Shown piece by piece: positions 57,461 to 64,000 of a DNA stretch of 64,000 nt. The notes below the pieces were generated by a model, which made no database searches, was not told the DNA's origin, and worked only from the letters and a program-made list of their open reading frames with translations. The DNA is taken from the NCBI RefSeq assembly GCF_006715975.1, contig NZ_VFOF01000001.1:72001-136000 (forward strand), written 5' to 3'. Both the position numbers and the translations under genes were made by a program. Every line of letters starts with the position of its first letter. Positions within the stretch are counted from its first letter, which is position 1. The stretch comes from Zymomonas mobilis (GTDB lineage Bacteria > Pseudomonadota > Alphaproteobacteria > Sphingomonadales > Sphingomonadaceae).

Positions 57461-59305
57461 ATGAAAAAACCTATCTTGCGCCGATTATTGTTAAAAATAT
57501 CCATTGCAGTCTTATCTGTAGCAATACCGATTGGATCTGATGCCTTTGCCCTGACAACTATGGGAAAATATCAGATCATCCGTATCAAAGATGCTGCAGA
57601 GCGCGGTGATCGTAATGCTGAACGCCTTCTTGGATATTTGTATTCGAAGGGGGGTATCGGAGGAATTCCAAAAGATTTCCATCTGGCATTACATTGGTAT
57701 GAGGAAGCCGCCAAAGATCGAGATTCTGAAGCCGCGCAAATGCTTGGCCTGCTTTATTATAATGGGGATGGTGTTCCTGCCGATATAGGAAAGGCAGCCT
57801 ATTGGTTTGAAAAAGCCGCGCATGAAGGCAACTGGGAAGCTGCCAGACGTTTAGCCACATTGTATATTAATGGTGAAGGCGTCGCCAAAAATGTCCAAAA
57901 AGGCATTTCATGGTACGAAAAAGCAATCATATTGGGCGATACCGAATCCAGCCGTCGATTAGGGATGCTTTATTGGATGGGGGAGGATGTTCCGCGTAAC
58001 CCCAAAAAGGCGCTGCATTTGCTCGAAAAATCAGCCAATGACGGTAACAGCAAAGCATCGAGAACGCTCGCTCAGTTCTATTCTGATGGAGAGAGTCTGC
58101 CTGTTGATAAAAATAAAGCCGTGCATTGGTTGGAAAAAGCAGCAGAACAAGGCGATACGCCTTCTCGGAGTGTTTTGGCTACTGAGTATTATTTTGGAAA
58201 AGATCTTACGTCATCGGATAAAGGAAAAGCCGCCTATTGGTACGAAAAAGCGGCAAAAGACTATGATGGCGTTTCTGCAAAAATGCTTGGAAGTCTTTAC
58301 TATAATGGAAGCGGTGTAAAATTAGATAAAGAAAAAGGTATTTATTGGTTAAAACGGGCTGCCGAATTAGGTGAACCAGAAGCCCAAAAACTAGTCGGTA
58401 TTTTTTATCAAAAATCGAATGAGCTCGCCGACAAAGAAAAATCTGAATTTTGGCTCAAACTGGCGGCGATGCATGGTGACGAAGAAGCCAAAAAATGGGT
58501 TCATATTCTTTATGAAAATCCAGATCCAAAAATTTTAGAAACCCATAAAAACGTGATGCAGGCCTTGCAAGCAAAGGCTGAAAGCGGCGATAAAGAAGCC
58601 CAATATGATCTGGCTTTAAAATATTATGAGGGTGTTGAAATCCCTCAAGATTTTACACAAGCGGCCAACTGGTTTCAAAAGGCATCGGATCAGGGCGATT
58701 ATAGTGCTGAGGTCAATCTTGGTGCCCTTTATTATCAAGGGAAAGGGGTTTCTCAAGATTTTCAAAAAGCGGCAGCTTTATTTCAGAAAGCGGCAGATCA
58801 GAATTATGCTCGTGCAGAATTATTTCTAGGAATTTTATACGAAAAAGGCGAAGGCGTTGCCAAAAATACTGAAAAGGCTTTGAAATTATATCAACAAGCG
58901 GCTGATCAAGATGAACCCGATGCCGCATTCATATTGGGATATGCCTATGATAAGGGAGACATTATCCCGAAAAACGCCAATAAAGCCGCGCGTTGGTATG
59001 AAAAAGCCGCACAGGCGGGTAGCCTTCGTGGCCAGATCAATATCGGGAATGATTATTTAACCGGCACTGGCGTCTCGAAAAACGTTCAGACCGCGATTTA
59101 TTGGTTTCAGAAAGCGGCTGAAGAAAATAATATGATGGCCGAGTATAATCTCGGAATGGCCTATGCCGACAAAAACAATAAGGATATTTTTGATAAAGAA
59201 ACGGCGACTTATTGGCTCCAGAAAGCCGTCGAGCATGGCTCTTCTAAGGCGAAGGCATATCTTGATGAAATCGATAATGAAGAAAAGCTCTCTTTGAATA
59301 AATAA
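57461..59305 (+). CDS. Long secreted Sel1-repeat protein
   Basis: 614 residues. A signal peptide (MKKPILRRLLLKISIAVLS) is followed by about 14 Sel1-like repeats of roughly 36 residues, with patterns such as MLGLLYYNGDGVP, AAYWFEKAAHEG and NLGALYYQGKGVSQ. A spacer between repeat blocks lies around residues 365-385. Sel1 arrays are solenoid scaffolds. The ATG at 57461 fits the signal peptide; the frame opens at a TTG at 57446. It converges with the Mrr gene. Confidence 0.9.
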   Translation: MKKPILRRLLLKISIAVLSVAIPIGSDAFALTTMGKYQIIRIKDAAERGDRNAERLLGYLYSKGGIGGIPKDFHLALHWYEEAAKDRDSEAAQMLGLLYYNGDGVPADIGKAAYWFEKAAHEGNWEAARRLATLYINGEGVAKNVQKGISWYEKAIILGDTESSRRLGMLYWMGEDVPRNPKKALHLLEKSANDGNSKASRTLAQFYSDGESLPVDKNKAVHWLEKAAEQGDTPSRSVLATEYYFGKDLTSSDKGKAAYWYEKAAKDYDGVSAKMLGSLYYNGSGVKLDKEKGIYWLKRAAELGEPEAQKLVGIFYQKSNELADKEKSEFWLKLAAMHGDEEAKKWVHILYENPDPKILETHKNVMQALQAKAESGDKEAQYDLALKYYEGVEIPQDFTQAANWFQKASDQGDYSAEVNLGALYYQGKGVSQDFQKAAALFQKAADQNYARAELFLGILYEKGEGVAKNTEKALKLYQQAADQDEPDAAFILGYAYDKGDIIPKNANKAARWYEKAAQAGSLRGQINIGNDYLTGTGVSKNVQTAIYWFQKAAEENNMMAEYNLGMAYADKNNKDIFDKETATYWLQKAVEHGSSKAKAYLDEIDNEEKLSLNK

Positions 59306-59321
59306 CCAGCGTTAAAGTTTT

Positions 59322-60245
59322 TTATTCGAGATTGAAGAAATCCTGATCAACGCGTTTGATTTCTATCGTTCGGCTAGTTCGGACGCCGACGTTATGTTCA
59401 ATCATCAAATCGGCCAGCATTTCGCCATTGATGAGTATTACCCGTTGCGGCAAATGTTCGACATATTCTAAGGCGGGCATGCTGAATGAAGAGGTCGTAA
59501 CAAAAACGCCTTTTGTTGCCCGATGGCCGACCAGACTACCAACAAAGGCCTGTATTTCAGGGCGACCGACACTAACATGAGGGGCATAGCGTTTAGCCTG
59601 CACATAGATGCGGTCTATGCCCAAGCGGTCTTCATTGATGACCCCGTCTACACCACCATCGCCCGTGCCACCAATCCGGCGTGCGGCGTCTTCATGATTA
59701 CCTCCATAACCCATGGCGACCATCAGATCGACAATCAGTTGTTCAAAAAAAGTCGGATTTTTCTCTGCAATTTGATGCAGAATTTCAGAGCGCAGTTCTG
59801 TCTGTAATTCTTTATGCGCGGCTTCCATTCGTTCTTCCGGCGTTCCGGTAACGTGATCTTGCGTTGTCGTTGGAACAGATGTTTCTTGAGTATCTTGGCT
59901 ATAATTGCGGTTACAATAGTCGATGAAGGGCGGATAATTTTTGAGTGTCGTTACCGTGATTTCAGAAGGTTTTGTTCGAAGGAGCTGTTTTCCGCTTTTG
60001 CTAATTGTGAATTGTCCTCTTGTCGGGATATTGAGCAATCCAGCTTTTGTAAGATAGGTTTTTGCCCAACTAATACGATTATGCAGTAAACGTTCCCGTC
60101 CACTGGGAAGCATTTCGTCCCGATCCGTTGCGGAAAGGCCTAACTCATCGGCGATAGCTATTTCTGCTTCTGCCATCCGTTTTTGCCCTGTTGCTGCGAA
60201 ACGCAGAACAGGAAGCATCAGTTGCGAGAAACTAGGAACCGCCAT
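59322..60245 (-). CDS. mrr: Mrr-type restriction endonuclease
   Basis: 307 residues. The N-terminal winged-helix half starts MAVPSFSQLMLPVLRFAAT. The C-terminal PD-(D/E)xK nuclease has GGTGDGGVDGVI and IYVQAKRYAPH, the Mrr catalytic Asp and QxK motif. Mrr enzymes cut methylated DNA (type IV restriction). A lone gene with no methyltransferase beside it, as expected for type IV. Its 5' end faces purH. Confidence 0.93.
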   Translation of the reverse strand: MAVPSFSQLMLPVLRFAATGQKRMAEAEIAIADELGLSATDRDEMLPSGRERLLHNRISWAKTYLTKAGLLNIPTRGQFTISKSGKQLLRTKPSEITVTTLKNYPPFIDYCNRNYSQDTQETSVPTTTQDHVTGTPEERMEAAHKELQTELRSEILHQIAEKNPTFFEQLIVDLMVAMGYGGNHEDAARRIGGTGDGGVDGVINEDRLGIDRIYVQAKRYAPHVSVGRPEIQAFVGSLVGHRATKGVFVTTSSFSMPALEYVEHLPQRVILINGEMLADLMIEHNVGVRTSRTIEIKRVDQDFFNLE

Positions 60246-60380
60246 TATCCAGCCTTTTATTCTTAATCTTGGTGAAACGCCTTACCTTGAGAGAGTATAA
60301 CTTTTGAAGCGGTTGGCTATAGCGTCTTTTAAGAGGGTAATTTTTAGAAATATCTTTGGGGCGTTGTTGAGGCGCGCAAA

Positions 60381-60409
60381 ATAGAGAAAGGCCGGATGAA
60401 ACCGGCCTT
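60381..60409 (-). terminator. Intrinsic terminator of purH
   Basis: The stem AAGGCCGG (60388-60395) pairs with CCGGCCTT (60402-60409) across a 6-base loop. On the minus strand it is followed by TCTCTATTTT. It lies 15 bases past the purH stop. Confidence 0.85.
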
Positions 60410-60423
60410 CCCATAATTTATTT

Positions 60424-62028
60424 TTAGTGGCGGAAGTGACGGGTTCCGGTGAAGATCATCGAAATACCGGCTTTGTTCGCGGCGTCGATTACTTCCTGAT
60501 CACGGATTGATCCGCCTGGCTGAATAACCGTTGTTGCCCCTGCTTCTGTTGCGGTGATTAAACCATCAGCAAAGGGAAAAAATGCATCAGAGGCAACCGC
60601 AGAGCCATGTGTGCGGACTTCTGACCAACCAGCTCTTTTAGCAGCATCTTCGGCTTTCCATGCGGCAATACGTGCGGATTCAAGGCGGTTCATCTGTCCT
60701 GCACCGATACCGACCGTCGCATTGTCACGGGCATAGACAATCGCATTGGATTTGACATGCTTGGCCACTGTCCATGCGAAAAGAGCATCTTTCATCTGCT
60801 GTTCGGTGGGTTTGGTTTCAGTGACAACCTGTAAGGCTGTTTCATCCAGCAAGCTACCATCACGGGACTGAACCAAAACGCCGCCTGCGATTGAGCGGAC
60901 ATTAAGGCCGTTCCGTTTCGGATCTTGCAATTTACCCGTAATCAGCAAGCGAAGATTTTTCTTTTTAGCGAAGATAGCTTTTGCCGTTTCATCCGCATCG
61001 GGAGCAACCACAACTTCGGTAAAGATTCCGGTGATGGCTTCAGCCGTTGCGCCATCCAATGGGCGATTGACCGCAATAATGCCGCCAAAAGCAGAAACAC
61101 TGTCGCAGGAGAGGGCTGCGTTATAGGCTTCAATCAGGCTGTCACCGGAGGCAACACCACAAGGATTGGCATGTTTCAGAATAACAACTGTCGGAGGACC
61201 ATCGCGGAATTCGCTGATCAGATCCAAAGCAGCATCGGCATCGCCATAGTTATTATAGCTGAGTGCTTTTCCCTGTAACTGTTCGGCCTGTGCTATGCCG
61301 TTAACGGCTGGCCAATCCGGTAAATTGGGCAAGGTCGGGATATAGAGCGCTGCTTTCTGGTGCGGATTTTCGCCGTAACGCAAAGAAGACGCTTTTTTCA
61401 GCGGAAGGGTTAACAGCTCTGGTAACTCTTCTTTGAGGTCAGCGGCGAACCATGCCGAAATAGCGGCATCATATTGAGCCGTAGCGGCATAAGCTTTTGC
61501 GGCGAAACGGCGGCGGCTGGTCAGGGTTGTTGCCCCGCCATTATCAGCCAGTTCGGCAATCAAGACCGAATAGTCTGAAGGATCGGTAACAATCGTCACG
61601 TGATCATGATTTTTGGCCGCTGAACGAACCATTGAAGGCCCGCCAATATCGATATTTTCGATGACTTCCTGCCGTCCGGCGCCTTTGGCAACGGTTTCAC
61701 GGAAAGGATAAAGATTGACCACAACCAGATCAATTGCGGTGATGTCATGCGCTTTCATCGCAGCGACATGTTCGGGGTTATTTCTGACCGCGAGCAAACC
61801 GCCATGAACCTTGGGATGAAGGGTTTTGACCCGACCATCCATCATTTCGGGGAAACCGGTGAAATCGCTGATATCCGTTACCGCCAAGCCTGCGTCTCGC
61901 AGTAATTTGGCTGTGCCTCCGGTGGAAATCAGTTTGATGTCATGGGCGGCCAAGGCCTGTCCCAATTCGACCAATCCTGTTTTATCAGAAACAGAAAGCA
62001 ATGCGGTTTTAATCGCTATATCGGTCAT
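60424..62028 (-). CDS. purH: Bifunctional purine synthesis protein PurH
   Basis: 534 residues. The N-terminal IMP cyclohydrolase half ([30 protein letters not shown]) and the AICAR transformylase half ([33 protein letters not shown]-like) end in GTRHFRH. It performs the last two steps of IMP synthesis. The ATG at 62028 is the standard start. Confidence 0.97.
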   Translation of the reverse strand: MTDIAIKTALLSVSDKTGLVELGQALAAHDIKLISTGGTAKLLRDAGLAVTDISDFTGFPEMMDGRVKTLHPKVHGGLLAVRNNPEHVAAMKAHDITAIDLVVVNLYPFRETVAKGAGRQEVIENIDIGGPSMVRSAAKNHDHVTIVTDPSDYSVLIAELADNGGATTLTSRRRFAAKAYAATAQYDAAISAWFAADLKEELPELLTLPLKKASSLRYGENPHQKAALYIPTLPNLPDWPAVNGIAQAEQLQGKALSYNNYGDADAALDLISEFRDGPPTVVILKHANPCGVASGDSLIEAYNAALSCDSVSAFGGIIAVNRPLDGATAEAITGIFTEVVVAPDADETAKAIFAKKKNLRLLITGKLQDPKRNGLNVRSIAGGVLVQSRDGSLLDETALQVVTETKPTEQQMKDALFAWTVAKHVKSNAIVYARDNATVGIGAGQMNRLESARIAAWKAEDAAKRAGWSEVRTHGSAVASDAFFPFADGLITATEAGATTVIQPGGSIRDQEVIDAANKAGISMIFTGTRHFRH

Positions 62029-62336
62029 AGATGCCTTATCCTGTCAGTTTTTCCGACTAATCTGGGCGGCATAGGTGATTTATGGGGCAGGTTCCAGAGG
62101 GTTATCGATCTGTGGAATGAAAAACCTGTTATTAAAAGAGGATTGGGTAGGCTTTTTTGTTAAATAGACCCGCTTTATTTTAAAAAATATAAGGAAGATA
62201 ATGATACCATTTATGAGATGGATACTTTTCGGTTCTTAAATGGATAAGGCGGCTATCGTGGTCACATTCTGAAAGAAGATGATTGGTTTTATAGCCGCCT
62301 CGGAATCGATAATTCTGATGGGCAAAAAAGCTGGGG
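62029..62336. other. 308-bp intergenic region between purH and heparinase gene
   Basis: No gene is supported. It holds a 10-bp inverted repeat (62247-62256 with 62291-62300) with a 34-base spacer, close to the end of the heparinase-family gene. It must also hold the purH promoter. Confidence 0.5.
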
Positions 62337-64000
62337 TTATCCGGCTCTTTTCAAGACCCATGCGATGTTGCAGCCACCTGCCGGTGTCAGGCCGGAGATG
62401 GTGATTTGATTGGTTAGGCGTGGCCAGCCTGTCGGATCAATCCATAAGCTGGGTTCACAGCCCAATTTTCCACCACGGCAACGGAATTGCCATAAGGCAC
62501 CGCGTTCGATCCGGAGCAAAGCGCCCAAGCCGTCAGCGGTATTGGTGACTTCAACCCAAGGTGCCAGATGGAAGCGAAGGATGAAGGGCATTTCGCTGGC
62601 TCTTCTCCGTCCAGCAGGAAGCAGAATATCTTCGCCGCGTAATTCCCAGCCATTGGCAGACAAGGTCAGTTTACGGCGGTGAATAAAGCCGAAGCGCCGC
62701 ATATAACCATCATGGCTACCTTCGAGTAGGCTGCCATTTTGGCCTTCATGACGGTCGAGTTCGACTTCACTAACGCCGCGTCCCAAACTGCCGTCTTCCA
62801 TGATGGCGGTTGAGTTGCTGTCTTTCAGGATCAGAGTGGAATGCGCCGCCGTTGCACGCAGCAATTGGCTGAGCTCTGGCGGCAAGGCTTCGTTATTATC
62901 GCCTTGATCGAGATCGCTGCCTAAAAGCCCGCCACAATTGACAATAAGTCTATCTGCGCCGTCTGACATTTCGAAAGCCAAGGTCGAAGCCGAAGCGAGA
63001 CCTGCCCGATGGGTAACCGGAGGCGGTGCTGTATCAATAACCAAGGTGGTTTGGCCATGGCTGAGGCGTTGATAGCCCCATTCGCCGGCTCTGCTGAGCG
63101 GACGGCTACGGATACCAGCGGCATAGATGGCTGCATCGACCCGTTTTTTATCGACGGGCACGCCGCCTTGGAAACTGGCGAGGCCACCGTCACCTAATGT
63201 CACGCCAAGCAATGCCCTGACTGCTCGCGCCATAAGGCGGGTAATCATGGTATTGGGCTGCATATCGCGAGAGTGATAAACCGCGAGAAGCATCGCGCTA
63301 TATTCAATCAGTTCTAGCTGATCGTAAGGCGTGCGGCTGATAATGCCACCATCTTCAAAGAGGCAGCGGTTTAAGGCTTTGAGCAAGCCTTGTTCATGGC
63401 GTTGTAAAAAGGTTTTTTCATCAGGCAGCAGCAAAGTTGCAGCAACCAGCCCCATCCATGCAATCGCGCGATTAAGGCCATTTGGCATCTTATCGGCGCT
63501 GCGGGTCAGATGGCGGCCACCCCGAGCGAGGCTGTTTAATAATTTGGAGCGATAAACCAGATCGGTTGAAGAGAGAATAAGCGGGGCATAAGCACCCCAG
63601 AATAGGATTCTGCGTCCCCAAATATCTGGTTGCCATGCTTTATCATCAATTTCTTCCGCATGGACTTCGAGCCAGTTGCGGGTCAGCTTTTCCGCAATTT
63701 TCGCAACCTCTTGCCGGTTTCCCGCGGCAGCAAGGTCGCGAAGCCAGATAAAGCTGTGAAGATAATCGGTGAATTCAGGCGAAACGCCCTCTACAGGGAA
63801 AAGAGGGTGATCCAGCTTGATTTTTTCATGGAAGAAACGAATTTCTCCATTGCGGATGGCATTACCCGCTTCGGCATTACCGGAAAAAGGATCCCGTGGC
63901 ACCGCCATGAGCCGTAAAGGCGGCCGCCCCCGCAAACGCAGGGCATAAAAAGGCGTATGCCAAGACAACCGGCTGAGACGGTTTATGATCCGTTCGGTTA
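62337..64000 (-). CDS. Heparinase II/III-family protein, 5' end cut by window
   Basis: The frame is open to the right edge: upstream of the TTG at 63968 it continues without stop for at least 10 codons (reading IINRLSR before LSWHTPFY), so that TTG is internal. At least 553 residues. The N-terminal helical toroid and C-terminal beta-sandwich (TLVIDTAPPPVTH, AHSTLILKDSNSTAI, HRRKLTLSANGWEL) fit the family, which includes polysaccharide lyases. The substrate in sphingomonads is unknown. Confidence 0.85.
   Translation of the reverse strand, partial: TERIINRLSRLSWHTPFYALRLRGRPPLRLMAVPRDPFSGNAEAGNAIRNGEIRFFHEKIKLDHPLFPVEGVSPEFTDYLHSFIWLRDLAAAGNRQEVAKIAEKLTRNWLEVHAEEIDDKAWQPDIWGRRILFWGAYAPLILSSTDLVYRSKLLNSLARGGRHLTRSADKMPNGLNRAIAWMGLVAATLLLPDEKTFLQRHEQGLLKALNRCLFEDGGIISRTPYDQLELIEYSAMLLAVYHSRDMQPNTMITRLMARAVRALLGVTLGDGGLASFQGGVPVDKKRVDAAIYAAGIRSRPLSRAGEWGYQRLSHGQTTLVIDTAPPPVTHRAGLASASTLAFEMSDGADRLIVNCGGLLGSDLDQGDNNEALPPELSQLLRATAAHSTLILKDSNSTAIMEDGSLGRGVSEVELDRHEGQNGSLLEGSHDGYMRRFGFIHRRKLTLSANGWELRGEDILLPAGRRRASEMPFILRFHLAPWVEVTNTADGLGALLRIERGALWQFRCRGGKLGCEPSLWIDPTGWPRLTNQITISGLTPAGGCNIAWVLKRAG

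Noticed and set aside
59582-59600. CRISPR array or tandem DNA repeats in this region
   Set aside because: No regularly spaced direct repeats were seen here or elsewhere; the only periodic DNA is inside Sel1 and comEC coding sequence.
63969-64000. Separate gene start for the heparinase protein at TTG 63968
   Set aside because: The same frame is open to the window edge and reads like the family N terminus.

Overview
The window looks like chromosome of a Sphingomonadales alphaproteobacterium, most probably Zymomonas mobilis or a close relative. This is inferred from gene content and family resemblance; no database was searched. The features behind it are a hemE-hemJ-rho and mnmE-mnmG-rsmG-parA-parB arrangement around a DnaA-box cluster, an alphaproteobacterial RpoH promoter before groESL, a DUF2336 protein beside a PAS histidine kinase, a DUF1491 gene, and moderate base composition with AT-rich gaps. 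The main landmark is a probable chromosomal replication origin at about 47.82-48.64 kb.

Layout. 0-6.7 kb: a partial SCP2 (UbiT-like) gene, sppA, heat-shock groES-groEL, and a malic enzyme sharing a terminator with groEL. 6.9-13.5 kb: recN, a GT4 glycosyltransferase, a small secreted protein and a 1017-residue membrane-anchored coiled-coil protein, all on the minus strand. 13.6-17.8 kb: a plus-strand trio of a degenerate nucleotidyltransferase-like membrane protein, a DUF2336 protein and a histidine kinase. 17.8-24.2 kb: gltA, gltX and a comEC gene that carries a foreign-looking repeat-rich insertion of about 415 residues.

24.2-34.6 kb is the accessory zone. It holds an ABC transporter whose permease gene is split by a nested pair of IS5-family elements, a class A beta-lactamase with a Tat signal, a HAD phosphatase, a Sel1-repeat protein, an ornithine cyclodeaminase homologue, a secreted protein and an MFS pump. 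Several AT-rich gaps lie here.

34.6-53.2 kb is the origin domain. On the left arm parB, parA, rsmG, mnmG, mnmE, rho, hemJ and hemE read leftward. On the right arm maf, aroE, coaE, dnaQ, hpf, ptsN and a DUF1491 gene read rightward. Both sets therefore run with replication leaving the origin. Two parS-like sites lie at rsmG and upstream of mnmG. Further perfect DnaA boxes are scattered from 41 to 44.6 kb. A plus-strand island (GumN-like, YciI-like, ogt, dienelactone hydrolase-like, quinone oxidoreductase) sits inside the left arm.

53.2-64 kb: an ankyrin protein, a YcgN-type Cys-cluster protein, a TonB-dependent receptor, a long Sel1-repeat protein, an Mrr-type restriction endonuclease, purH, and a heparinase II/III-family gene cut by the window edge. 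I see no tRNA, rRNA or CRISPR array.
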